DNA of 64,000 nt, taken from assembly GCF_000368045.1 (NCBI RefSeq), contig NZ_KB849236.1:981293-1045292 (forward strand), given 5' to 3'. The DNA comes from Acinetobacter johnsonii CIP 64.6 (GTDB lineage: Bacteria > Pseudomonadota > Gammaproteobacteria > Pseudomonadales > Moraxellaceae). Positions 9,040 through 17,565 of this stretch are shown here, piece after piece (the first letter of the stretch is position 1; every line of letters begins with the position of its first letter). A program made the translations under genes and the position numbers. The notes beneath the pieces were generated by a model. The model was not told where the DNA came from and ran no database searches. It was given only the letters and a program-made list of their open reading frames with translations.

Positions 9040-9462
9040 ATGAAATTCAAACGTTCACAAGTTGAAGATGTTCATATTAACCTTACACCAATGATTGATT
9101 GCTTATTATTTATTTTGGTGTTTTTATTGCTGACCACCACCTTCAATCAATTTAGTCGTATGAATTTAACCTTGCCTGATGCGCAAGGTGTTCCACCGAA
9201 AACATTTGATCATAAAATCGAAGTGGTGGTAGATTCCACAGGGCATTATTCAATTAATGGTCAGTCTATTGCATCGAAAGATGTTTCAGAATTAAATACC
9301 GCAATTAAACAGATTTCCAATGACCGTCGTGATCTAATGTTTGTGATTGCTGCGGATGCAAAAGCAACCCATCAGGATGTGATCCGTGTGATGGATGTGG
9401 CAGGTCAGTTGGGATTTGTAAATATCAATATTAGTACCAAAGTGCCTTCTCGAGGTTATTAG
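9040..9462 (+). CDS. exbD: ExbD/TolR family protein
   Basis: This is the partner of the ExbB-like channel. The 140-aa protein has a short cytoplasmic start, one transmembrane helix (LIFILVFLLLTTTF, residues 22-36) preceded by the family aspartate in LTPMIDCLLF, and a periplasmic domain. Its last base is shared with the GTG start of msbA, which suggests translational coupling. Confidence 0.85.
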   Translation: MKFKRSQVEDVHINLTPMIDCLLFILVFLLLTTTFNQFSRMNLTLPDAQGVPPKTFDHKIEVVVDSTGHYSINGQSIASKDVSELNTAIKQISNDRRDLMFVIAADAKATHQDVIRVMDVAGQLGFVNINISTKVPSRGY

Positions 9463-11189
9463 TGAAACACGATTTAAAAGTTTATCTACGTCTACTGAGC
9501 TATTTAAAACCGTATTGGGGCGTAGCGATTCTTGTGGTGATTGGTTTTGCTATGAATGCGGCGACAGAAGTTTCTGTCGCTAAATTACTTGAAAAAATTA
9601 TTGAAGCGATTCAACACCGTGATCAAGGTTTTACAACCCTGTTCCCAATTTTAGTTGTTCTGGTAATGTTTTTCCGTGGACTGGGTTTGTTCATGGGGGG
9701 CTACTTTACCGCTGTCATCTCAAGAAACTTAGTTTTTAATATCCGACAAGAAGTTTTTGCAAAATTATTACGTCTTCCTTCGCAGTATTATCTGGATAAT
9801 AACAGTGGTCATATTACTGCGAAGATTATGTTTAATGTGGAGCAGCTTACAGCTGCGTCTTCAGAATCATTAAAAACTATTGTTCAACAAGGTCTAATCA
9901 CTCTTGCATTGCTTGGTTACCTCATATATAGCAACTGGCGTTTGACCTTGTGTATTCTGATTTTTACTCCGCTGATTGGTTTGCTTATCCGTAAAGCAGC
10001 TAAGCGTATGCGCAAGCTCTCTATTCAAGTGCAACATACCATGGGTGATGTTAATCACGTGGTACAAGAGACGGTAAATGGTCACTTGGTAGTAAAAGGT
10101 TTCGGTGGACAAGTTTATGAGCAACAGCGTTTTAGAAATACTTCTTTAGAAAATTTGCGTCGTGGTCTGAAAATGGTGGTTGTGCAACAACTGAATAGTC
10201 CGATTGTACAGTTGATCATGTCCATTGCTTTGAGCATCGTTATGTGGATTGCACTACGTCCAGAAATTATGCAAGATACGAGTGCAGGTCAATTTGTAGC
10301 GTATATTACTGCAGCAGGTATGTTGAGCAGGCCAATTAAGGCATTGACTGATGTGAATGAAAAGATTCAGCGAGGTATGGCCGCAGCGCATTCAGTCTTT
10401 GAGCTTTTAGATTTACCTGAAGAAAAAAATACTGGGACTTTAACTCCAGTACTGAAAGGTAATATTGACTTTAAACATGTGAACTTGGTTTATGTGGATG
10501 GTTATCAAGCGCTGCATGATTTTAATCTAAGTGTCAAAGAAGGTGAGACGATTGCTTTAGTTGGGCGTTCTGGTGCTGGTAAAACGTCTCTAGTAAATTT
10601 ACTAGTGCGTTTTCAAGATACGACCTCGGGCCAAATCCTCTTTGATGGTATTGATATTCACGATATTGAAATCAATAGCCTGCGTACTCAAGTGGCGATG
10701 GTCAATCAGCAAGTGGTTTTATTTAATCGCACTGTACGTGACAATATTGCCTATGGGCAGCTTGAAAATGCCTCTGATGAAGAGGTAATTGCAGCAGCAA
10801 AAGCAGCTTATGCACATGACTTTATTATGGCTTTACCACAAGGCTACAACACCAAGTTGGGGGCACAAGGTCTCAATTTATCAGGCGGTCAACGCCAACG
10901 TATAGCCATTGCTCGTGCGATTTTGAAAAATGCGCCTGTACTGATATTAGATGAAGCCACCAGCGCGCTTGATAATGAATCTGAGTACTTTATTCAGCGT
11001 GCTTTCGATGCTGCAATGCGAGATCGTACCACGATTGTGATTGCACATCGATTATCCACCATTGAAAATGCAGACCGTATTGTGGTGATGGATAAAGGGC
11101 GTATAGTAGAGCAAGGTACACATGCTGAACTTATTGCAAAGCAGGGTGCTTACTATCAGCTCCATCAGCGTAATTTTGAGGAAAACTAA
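9462..11189 (+). CDS. msbA: Lipid A / LPS flippase ATPase MsbA
   Basis: MsbA flips core-lipid A across the inner membrane, feeding the Lpt machine that ends in LptD. The 575-aa protein has six transmembrane helices in the first 300 residues, followed by an ABC domain: Walker A GRSGAGKTS near residue 367, signature LSGGQRQR near 472, Walker B VLILDEATSALD near 492 and the switch histidine in IAHRLST. It starts with GTG overlapping exbD. It is followed 3 bp later by lpxK, a classical msbA-lpxK pairing. Confidence 0.95.
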   Translation: MKHDLKVYLRLLSYLKPYWGVAILVVIGFAMNAATEVSVAKLLEKIIEAIQHRDQGFTTLFPILVVLVMFFRGLGLFMGGYFTAVISRNLVFNIRQEVFAKLLRLPSQYYLDNNSGHITAKIMFNVEQLTAASSESLKTIVQQGLITLALLGYLIYSNWRLTLCILIFTPLIGLLIRKAAKRMRKLSIQVQHTMGDVNHVVQETVNGHLVVKGFGGQVYEQQRFRNTSLENLRRGLKMVVVQQLNSPIVQLIMSIALSIVMWIALRPEIMQDTSAGQFVAYITAAGMLSRPIKALTDVNEKIQRGMAAAHSVFELLDLPEEKNTGTLTPVLKGNIDFKHVNLVYVDGYQALHDFNLSVKEGETIALVGRSGAGKTSLVNLLVRFQDTTSGQILFDGIDIHDIEINSLRTQVAMVNQQVVLFNRTVRDNIAYGQLENASDEEVIAAAKAAYAHDFIMALPQGYNTKLGAQGLNLSGGQRQRIAIARAILKNAPVLILDEATSALDNESEYFIQRAFDAAMRDRTTIVIAHRLSTIENADRIVVMDKGRIVEQGTHAELIAKQGAYYQLHQRNFEEN

Positions 11190-11192
11190 GTC

Positions 11193-12197
11193 ATGTCAGG
11201 TGCACAGTTTATTCAGGATGCTTGGAACTCACAGGCAAAGTGGTTAATTGTGCTTCGTCCGCTGTCTTGGTTATATCGAGGTGGTTTTCTTCTAAACCGT
11301 AAGTTGTATCGGTGCAATATTAAAAAAGCCTATACGGCTCCTGTACCTGTCATGGTGATTGGTAATATTACTGTGGGTGGGAGTGGTAAAACCCCTCTGC
11401 TCATTCACTTGGTGAGTTATCTGCAAAGTAAGAATATTCGAGTGGGTGTGATCAGTCGTGGTTATGGTGCCAAAGGCCCATTTCCGACTATGGTGGATCT
11501 CAACTCATTGCCTGAAAATGTAGGTGATGAGCCAACTCTCATCGTGCAATCCACTGATGTACCGATGGCAGTGGGTCCAAATCGCCAAGAAAGTATTGAA
11601 CTGCTTTTATCTCACTATCCCATTGATCTGATCATTAGTGATGATGGGCTGCAACATTGGGCATTGAGTCGCCAAATTGAATGGATTGTCCTAGATAATA
11701 ATCGTGGACTAGGTAATGAAAAGTTATTGCCCGAAGGTTATTTACGAGAGCCAAAGTCTAGACTTGATCAAGGCATAGTGATCGAACATGCAGATCATCC
11801 TACACGTAGTATGCACATGCACTTAGAAGTTGCAGAGCCTTACTTGTTGAATAGTACTGAGGCAAAAGCTTTCAATCCGCAAGATGATTTTTATGCAGTC
11901 GTGGGGATAGGTTTTCCGCAACGCTTTTATCGTACTTTAGAGCGTATGGGAGTGCAGCAGTTCCAGTGTCATGAGTTTGCTGATCATTATGAATATGAGT
12001 TAGAGGATTTGGTCTTTGATGATGCCAATCCCATCATTACCACTGAAAAAGATGCAGTGAAAATTTTAGCGCTGCTCAAACAAAACCCTAGTTTTGCCCG
12101 CGATATTTGGGTTGTTCCTGTCGATGCGGTGTTATCGACGGCGTGTTATGACACCTTACATCAACAGCTCGCCGCTGTAGGTATTGAAATTTCTTAA
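11193..12197 (+). CDS. lpxK: Tetraacyldisaccharide 4'-kinase LpxK
   Basis: LpxK adds the 4'-phosphate that completes lipid IVA. The 334-aa protein has the N-terminal membrane-associated helix region, the P-loop GNITVGGSGKTPL near residues 56-68, the VISRGYG motif near 87 and the DDGLQHW motif near 150. The start ATG follows the msbA stop by 3 bp, and kdsB begins 8 bp after its stop. Confidence 0.95.
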   Translation: MSGAQFIQDAWNSQAKWLIVLRPLSWLYRGGFLLNRKLYRCNIKKAYTAPVPVMVIGNITVGGSGKTPLLIHLVSYLQSKNIRVGVISRGYGAKGPFPTMVDLNSLPENVGDEPTLIVQSTDVPMAVGPNRQESIELLLSHYPIDLIISDDGLQHWALSRQIEWIVLDNNRGLGNEKLLPEGYLREPKSRLDQGIVIEHADHPTRSMHMHLEVAEPYLLNSTEAKAFNPQDDFYAVVGIGFPQRFYRTLERMGVQQFQCHEFADHYEYELEDLVFDDANPIITTEKDAVKILALLKQNPSFARDIWVVPVDAVLSTACYDTLHQQLAAVGIEIS

Positions 12198-12205
12198 GGT
12201 CTTTT

Positions 12206-12967
12206 ATGAAGCATATTGTTATTCCTGCACGTTTCGCAAGCACACGTTTATCTGGAAAACCACTCCTTAAAATTCATGGCCGTGAAATGATTTTACGGGT
12301 CGTTGATCAGGCGAAGAAAGTGGAAGGTTTTGATGATCTTTGCGTCGCAACGGATGATCAGCGAATTTATGATCTTTGCATGGCTGAAGGTGTGGATGCG
12401 GTGTTGACTTCTGCGGATCATCCCTCGGGAACAGACCGCCTAAGTGAAGTGGCAAAAATTAAGGGCTGGGCCAGCGAAGATATCATTGTGAATGTTCAAG
12501 GTGATGAGCCTTTGTTGCCTGCAGCTTTGGTTAAGCAAGTCGCGCAACTTTTAGAGTCACAAGCCGATTGTTCAATGTCGACCTTGTGCGAACCAATTCA
12601 GCATTTAGATGAATTTAAACGTGACAGTATTGTTAAAGTGGTGATGTCGAAGTACAAACAAGCACTTTACTTTAGTCGTGCCACTATTCCATATGACCGT
12701 GATGCGGCAAAACAAGTGGAACAAACGTTGCATAACCAAGCCTTCCGTCATTTGGGTTTGTATGCTTACCGCGTGAAATTGCTCCAAGAATATGTGACAT
12801 GGGATATGGGTACACTTGAGAAGCTCGAAAGCCTAGAGCAACTGCGGGTTTTAGAAAATGGACATCGTATTGCTATCGATATTGCAGAAGCGAACTTACC
12901 ACCAGGTGTGGACACACAAGAAGATTTAGATCGTTTAAATGCCATGGATGTGGCTCATTTTGCATAA
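12206..12967 (+). CDS. kdsB: CMP-Kdo synthetase KdsB
   Basis: KdsB (3-deoxy-manno-octulosonate cytidylyltransferase) activates Kdo with CTP for attachment to lipid IVA. The 253-aa sequence begins IVIPARFASTRLSGKPL (nucleotide-binding loop, residues 4-20). It contains VNVQGDEPLL near residue 97 and YDRD near 165, all family hallmarks. It continues the lipid A operon. Confidence 0.95.
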   Translation: MKHIVIPARFASTRLSGKPLLKIHGREMILRVVDQAKKVEGFDDLCVATDDQRIYDLCMAEGVDAVLTSADHPSGTDRLSEVAKIKGWASEDIIVNVQGDEPLLPAALVKQVAQLLESQADCSMSTLCEPIQHLDEFKRDSIVKVVMSKYKQALYFSRATIPYDRDAAKQVEQTLHNQAFRHLGLYAYRVKLLQEYVTWDMGTLEKLESLEQLRVLENGHRIAIDIAEANLPPGVDTQEDLDRLNAMDVAHFA

Positions 12968-12986
12968 TAGAACTTAGGTCGTATAC

Positions 12987-13970
12987 ATGAAGCAAACGCT
13001 GCCTGAGCAGATGTATCCGTGGCATCAAAATGTTTGGGAAACTTTAACCACACGCTTTCCCAATATTGGTCATGGCTTATTGTTTTATGGCAAAAAAGGT
13101 TGTGGTAAAGAGGTTTATGCTGAGCAGTTCCTTGCTTGGGTCTTATGTGCGAAGCGGCAGCCAAATCATTTGGCCTGTGGAGAGTGTGGAAGTTGTCAGT
13201 GGTTAAAGGCGGATACACACCCCAATTATGTGCATATCACTACTGATGAAGACAATAAGAAACAAAATGCCAAAATCAAAATTGAAAAAATTCGTGATCT
13301 GCTGCCTTTTGTGCAGCAAACGGTAGATGGTTGGCGCGTCATCATTATTGAACCTGCTGAGGCTTTGAACACGGCTTCGGCCAATGCTTTATTGAAAACG
13401 CTTGAGGAACCAGGGGATCGTGTTCTTATCATTTTATTGGCAGATCATTATTTAAAATTGCCTGCAACCATTCGCAGTCGTTTGCAGCATTTTGCCTTGG
13501 ATCGCATTAATGAACAGCAAGCAGAGCAATTTTTAAATCAGCATTTGTCCCATAGCGATTTGGCACAGCAACATTTGTTGATGAACTTGTCCAATCATAT
13601 GCCGTTGCAGGCAATTACATTGTCCGAGAGTGAATGGATTCCTCAACGTGCTGAATTTTTAAAAGATTGGCAAAAGTTGGTGATGGATAAAAATATGCCG
13701 ATGGCAATTGCGACCAAGTGGAATAAAGCGCTTACATTTAGTGATTTTAGTCAAATGTTTGAGTACTTGTTGTCAGATTTGATTTGTGTCAAGCTAAATC
13801 AGCAATTAAAAAACACTGATTTGGATTTCAGTGTGCTGGCAGAACGGTATTCACTTGAAACTTTGTTTTCAATTTACGCCGAGTTGCAACAGTCAAAACA
13901 ATATATTGAACAAAACGTACAAACTAATTTAGTGCTCGACCAATTGTGCATTCGGTTGATGGATGTTTAA
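12987..13970 (+). CDS. holB: DNA polymerase III delta' subunit HolB
   Basis: HolB is part of the clamp loader that places the sliding clamp on DNA. The 327-aa protein has a P-loop-like FYGKKGCGKE (near residue 35), a four-cysteine zinc module with CGECGSCQWLKADTHPN near 61-77, LLKTLEEPG near 135 and IRSRLQHF near 160. As usual for delta', the last replaces the SRC motif of the ATP-hydrolysing subunits. pilZ follows, as in Pseudomonas. Confidence 0.93.
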   Translation: MKQTLPEQMYPWHQNVWETLTTRFPNIGHGLLFYGKKGCGKEVYAEQFLAWVLCAKRQPNHLACGECGSCQWLKADTHPNYVHITTDEDNKKQNAKIKIEKIRDLLPFVQQTVDGWRVIIIEPAEALNTASANALLKTLEEPGDRVLIILLADHYLKLPATIRSRLQHFALDRINEQQAEQFLNQHLSHSDLAQQHLLMNLSNHMPLQAITLSESEWIPQRAEFLKDWQKLVMDKNMPMAIATKWNKALTFSDFSQMFEYLLSDLICVKLNQQLKNTDLDFSVLAERYSLETLFSIYAELQQSKQYIEQNVQTNLVLDQLCIRLMDV

Positions 13971-13984
13971 AACAGGGGAATTTT

Positions 13985-14326
13985 ATGCAACCACGTATGG
14001 GCGGAATCATTCAAGCCAATATTCCAGATAAAGCAACGTTATATGCAAGTTACATGCCTTTTGTGGTTGGTGGTGGTTTATTTATTCCATCCAAGCACCC
14101 TGTAAAAATGGGGGAGGAAGTCTTTGTTTTGGCAACATTGCCAGAGCAAGCACAGAAAATTCCTCTAACAGGTAAAGTGATTTGGATCTCGCAAAAGCAA
14201 AATGGAATCAAACTGCAAGGATTTGGTATTCAACTTTCTGGGGAGAAAGGGATTTATTACAAATCAGAAGCGGAAAAGTTGCTTGCAGGTCTTAAGTCTG
14301 AAGGGCGAACTAGTTACACTATGTAA
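13985..14326 (+). CDS. pilZ: PilZ-domain protein (type IV pilus assembly)
   Basis: At 113 aa the protein is a minimal PilZ domain, with no obvious RxxxR c-di-GMP-binding motif, as for the founding pilus-assembly PilZ. A longer frame opens 39 bp upstream, inside holB, but the ATG at 13985 follows AGGGG with good spacing and begins MQPRMGG. The holB-pilZ-tatD order matches Pseudomonas, where PilZ is required for type IV pili. Confidence 0.88.
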   Translation: MQPRMGGIIQANIPDKATLYASYMPFVVGGGLFIPSKHPVKMGEEVFVLATLPEQAQKIPLTGKVIWISQKQNGIKLQGFGIQLSGEKGIYYKSEAEKLLAGLKSEGRTSYTM

Positions 14327-14352
14327 TTAAGTACATGAAGTAGGAAACGCCT

Positions 14353-15126
14353 GTGTTTGTAGATACGCATTGCCATTTAACCATGCTAGATTTAACCCCT
14401 TATGATGGGGATTTGGATTTAGCATTAGCGCAAGCACGTGCAGCGGGCGTTCATCGCTTTATGAGCATCTCGGTTGATATTGATGATCATATTGAGCTAG
14501 CAAAAATTGCGGCACGGCATGACGATGTGGGCTATAGCATCGGGGTGCATCCTTGTGAAGATCCTGAAACTATGGCTCGTGCGACCACAGACTATTTAAT
14601 TGAGTTGGCACAGCCTGAAAAAGTTTGGGCAATTGGTGAGACTGGGCTCGATTATTTTCATAGTACAGATTTCATCGCTGAGCAAAAAGACTGTTTTGCA
14701 CGACATATTCATGCTTCACAAGCCGTAAAAAAACCAGTTGTTGTGCATACCCGTTCTGCCAAGCATGATACTGTTGATATTATTCGCGCCGAAAAATCGA
14801 CCCATGGAATTTTGCATTGCTTTACAGAAGACTGGGAAACGGCCAAAGCTGTCTTAGACTGCGGTTACTATGTGTCATTTTCAGGGATTGTATCTTTTAA
14901 AAATGCGCAAGACCTGCGTGATGTGGCGAAGCAAGTTCCTTTAGATCGCCTATTAATTGAGACAGATAGTCCTTATTTGGCACCGATGCCATATAGAGGA
15001 AAGTCTAATGAGCCAAAGTACGTTCCTTATGTAGCCAAAGCCTTGGCAGATGTATATGATAAGTCCTTGGAAGAGATGGCTTTCATCACAACACAGAACT
15101 TTGAAAACCTTCTCAACATGAAGTAA
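14353..15126 (+). CDS. tatD: TatD family metal-dependent hydrolase
   Basis: TatD proteins are TIM-barrel metal-dependent DNases. The 257-aa sequence starts with GTG and reads FVDTHCHLTMLD. It has EDPETM after GVHPCE, the metal ligand in GETGLDYFHS near residue 98, HTRSA near 130, HCFT near 155 and ETDSPYLAP near 205. All the ligand motifs of the family are present. Confidence 0.92.
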   Translation: MFVDTHCHLTMLDLTPYDGDLDLALAQARAAGVHRFMSISVDIDDHIELAKIAARHDDVGYSIGVHPCEDPETMARATTDYLIELAQPEKVWAIGETGLDYFHSTDFIAEQKDCFARHIHASQAVKKPVVVHTRSAKHDTVDIIRAEKSTHGILHCFTEDWETAKAVLDCGYYVSFSGIVSFKNAQDLRDVAKQVPLDRLLIETDSPYLAPMPYRGKSNEPKYVPYVAKALADVYDKSLEEMAFITTQNFENLLNMK

Positions 15127-15171
15127 ATAAATTGAAACGATAAAAGCGTATAAGAGAGTACTAGGGTGAAA

Positions 15172-15786
15172 ATGGATCGTCAGGCTCAGTTTCGAGCAAG
15201 AGAAGCGTTAATTTTCCAAGTGGCCGAACAGTTGCTTTTAGAAAATGGCGAAGCAGGGATGACCCTTGATGCATTGGCTGCAGAATTAGATCTAGCAAAA
15301 GGTACGCTTTATAAACATTTTCAAAGTAAAGATGAACTCTATATGTTGCTCATTATTCGTAATGAGCAAATGTTGCTTGAAATGATTAAAGATACGGATA
15401 AGCAGTTCCCTGAACATCTAGCATTTTTTATGTTACATCATTTGCATCATCCTGAACGTACCGTGTTGTTTCATCAAATAGAAGAGCGATTATCGACCAC
15501 GGGTGTTGGGATCTATCATTTATTTACTGAACTTTATCAAATTCGAAAGCAACGTCTACGTTTAATTATTCGTATGACCGAACGGTATTTAGAGTCGATA
15601 GAGAGTCAAATGACAGTTCGTGATTATTTGGCATCTATTTGGTCTTTGACGCATGGTGCCGCAGCGATTTTGAACTCTAGTTTTTATCAACGATATTTGG
15701 GTTCACGCGACACTTTACGCGTGGCCTACATCGACCAAGCTCTGGCGATGCCTAAACAAACGGGTGCAGCAGGTTATCTTGCTTAG
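15172..15786 (+). CDS. TetR family transcriptional regulator
   Basis: The N-terminal 50 residues form a TetR helix-turn-helix (MTLDALAAELDLAKGTLYKH, then FQSKDEL). The C-terminal ligand domain is not diagnostic. I place the start at ATG 15172, because AGGG sits 5 bases before it; a GTG two codons upstream is the alternative. It lies between tatD and gspH, 12 bp from the latter, so it may be co-transcribed with them. The target and ligand are unknown. Confidence 0.85.
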   Translation: MDRQAQFRAREALIFQVAEQLLLENGEAGMTLDALAAELDLAKGTLYKHFQSKDELYMLLIIRNEQMLLEMIKDTDKQFPEHLAFFMLHHLHHPERTVLFHQIEERLSTTGVGIYHLFTELYQIRKQRLRLIIRMTERYLESIESQMTVRDYLASIWSLTHGAAAILNSSFYQRYLGSRDTLRVAYIDQALAMPKQTGAAGYLA

Positions 15787-15798
15787 CGGATAGGATGT

Positions 15799-16368
15799 AT
15801 GAAACAGAAACCACCTTCAAGGATTCAAGGATTTACACTGGTTGAATTGATGGTGGTTATTGTTATTATGGCCATTATGGCGTCATTGGTGATGTTGAAT
15901 ATCAATGGAGTTGATCAACGTAAAGCAGCGCAAGCCCGTGATTTTTTTATCATGGATGTACAGAAAATTGCACGTCAGGCAAATGATCAAGCACGTGTTT
16001 TGGCACTAGAGGTTCATCCTGCCACCGATGTGGCTGATTTTTCTTATGCTGTTGTTGAATATAAAAATCCTCAATTTACCATACCCACAGAACAGCAAAA
16101 TAATGCAATGCTGAATCATCAAAAATGGCAAAAATATAATGAGTTCCCACAGCAAGTGTTAGCTAAAAATGTTTCTTTTGCTGTGCAATCCTTAGACTAT
16201 GATGTTTCCCAAGCCCGAAACGATGATTTAACCCAAGAGAATGCACCTAAACTGATTTGGTTAGGGAATGGTGAAGTCAAACCTGTTCGTATTCAATTTT
16301 ATTATGCCAATGAGCCCGTGGGTGCAGAAATTGAAATTGATCATTTGGGTAAAATAAATGCGAGCTAA
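15799..16368 (+). CDS. gspH: Type II secretion minor pseudopilin GspH
   Basis: GspH (XcpU) is one of the minor pseudopilins at the tip of the type II secretion pseudopilus. The 189-aa protein has a short basic leader, the prepilin peptidase site G/FTLVE near residue 12 and a hydrophobic helix (LMVVIVIMAIMASLVML), followed by a periplasmic domain. It is the first of four consecutive pseudopilin genes; its stop lies within the presumed first codons of gspI. FimT-type type IV pilus proteins look similar, but the I-J-K neighbours favour GspH. Confidence 0.85.
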   Translation: MKQKPPSRIQGFTLVELMVVIVIMAIMASLVMLNINGVDQRKAAQARDFFIMDVQKIARQANDQARVLALEVHPATDVADFSYAVVEYKNPQFTIPTEQQNNAMLNHQKWQKYNEFPQQVLAKNVSFAVQSLDYDVSQARNDDLTQENAPKLIWLGNGEVKPVRIQFYYANEPVGAEIEIDHLGKINAS

Positions 16369-16879
16369 AGATTTAAAAAATAGTCTGCCGTCTTGTGCTC
16401 GCAGGAAACGTTATTTAATTAATCCTCGTACCTCAAGCATAGCTTTTGGCCTTTCTTGCGAGGCAGTGCCTCTTAGATCGAGTCTTACTCGAGTTAACCG
16501 TGTCGCAGGATTTACATTGCTGGAAGTGATGGTGGCGCTGGCTATTTTTGCTACAGCAGCGGTCGCTTTAACCAAAGTGGGTATGCAATATACTCAGTCT
16601 ACAGCCCATGCCATCTTGCGTACCAAGGCACAATTTGTTGCCTTGAATGAAATTTCTATGATGGAAATCAATCGTGATTGGCTACAAGGCACGGCCTCTA
16701 AACAAATCACCCAACAAGGTGAAACTTGGCAAATTGATAAATCAGCGCAAGCAACGATTAGTGCTAATGTGCAACGCGTCAATGTACAGGTGAGCTTGGT
16801 GAATCCTGAAACTGGAAAAGTAGATTCGGGTGTTACGAGTTTAGTTTTTTTTAACCATCGTGATGGAAGCCAACCATGA
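16358..16879 (+). CDS. gspI: Type II secretion minor pseudopilin GspI with abnormal leader
   Basis: GspI (XcpV) forms the pseudopilus tip complex with H, J and K. The prepilin peptidase site AG/FTLLEVMVALAIFA is at codons 50-64 rather than near codon 6-15. The first in-frame ATG (16358, overlapping the gspH stop) therefore gives a leader of about 51 residues, unusually long for this class. A GTG at 16466 would give a normal basic 15-residue leader (MPLRSSLTRVNRVAG), but a GAGG ends only 2 bases before it, too close for a good ribosome site. The extra stretch is rich in small palindromes (see separate entry). The mature part looks intact and its stop overlaps gspJ. Confidence 0.8.
   Translation: MRAKDLKNSLPSCARRKRYLINPRTSSIAFGLSCEAVPLRSSLTRVNRVAGFTLLEVMVALAIFATAAVALTKVGMQYTQSTAHAILRTKAQFVALNEISMMEINRDWLQGTASKQITQQGETWQIDKSAQATISANVQRVNVQVSLVNPETGKVDSGVTSLVFFNHRDGSQP
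16399..16510 (+). repeat. Palindrome-rich segment bounded by 8-bp direct repeats in the gspI leader
   Basis: TCGCAGGA occurs at 16399-16406 and again at 16503-16510. Between them lie two perfect small inverted repeats, GAGGCA-G-TGCCTC and TCGAGT-CTT-ACTCGA. Removing one direct repeat plus the 96-bp interior would leave GTG-CTC-GCA-GGA-TTT, a typical very short prepilin leader. This looks like a small inserted element, but I have seen no second copy in the window. Confidence 0.4.
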
Positions 16880-17496
16880 CAAAACGCTCAGGCTTTACTT
16901 TGGTTGAGTTATTGGTGGCAATCGCGATTTTTGCTGTGCTTTCAGCTTTGGGTTGGAAGGTTTTTGATTATCTGATCAAGATTAAAGAGCGTAATACCCA
17001 ACATGAACAGCGCTTAGGTCAGCTACAAGAAGCATATCAACAAGTGTTGCGTGACACGGTGCAAATTGTACCAATTACTGCCAATGTTGCAGGGCAGGTT
17101 CAACCCGCAGTCATGTTGCAAAATGGTCAGTTAGCCTTTAGTAAAACTGGAGTGACTGATCCTTTGATGCAAGGCATACCGCCTGAAGAGCGAGTTGAAT
17201 ATATTTATAAAGCAGATGAAAAAAAACTGTACCGTTATAAATATAAAAATTTAAATCAAACAGGTAATGATCAACCTGAAACCAGTGTTCTACTTGATTC
17301 AGTTGATCAATTTCAAATTATGTTACTCAATCCTAATGAAATGGCACAATGGCCTGAGGTGGCATTGAGTGAAAATGATGTGACTCAGGCAAAAATACTA
17401 CCGCGCGGTTTAAAAATAAACCTCACTGTCAATGAAGTGAGTTATGAATGGGTGTTTAGTTTATTAAATACAGACTTTTTAAAACAAAAAAATTAA
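16876..17496 (+). CDS. gspJ: Type II secretion minor pseudopilin GspJ
   Basis: GspJ (XcpW) is a minor pseudopilin of the type II secretion tip. The 206-aa protein begins MTKRSG/FTLVELLVAIAIFAV with a normal 6-residue leader, then has the helix and a periplasmic domain. Its ATG overlaps the gspI stop (ATGA). Confidence 0.88.
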   Translation: MTKRSGFTLVELLVAIAIFAVLSALGWKVFDYLIKIKERNTQHEQRLGQLQEAYQQVLRDTVQIVPITANVAGQVQPAVMLQNGQLAFSKTGVTDPLMQGIPPEERVEYIYKADEKKLYRYKYKNLNQTGNDQPETSVLLDSVDQFQIMLLNPNEMAQWPEVALSENDVTQAKILPRGLKINLTVNEVSYEWVFSLLNTDFLKQKN

Positions 17497-17565
17497 GTTG
17501 TAGGATATGAAACTCACGGACTCTATGCAAAACCATTTTTCCTTAAATGTATTCGTTGTAAATAG

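Noticed and set aside
16594..16782. Minus-strand open frame across gspI
   Set aside because: It lies wholly within the gspI coding sequence, and a shadow frame is the usual explanation for such a stretch.
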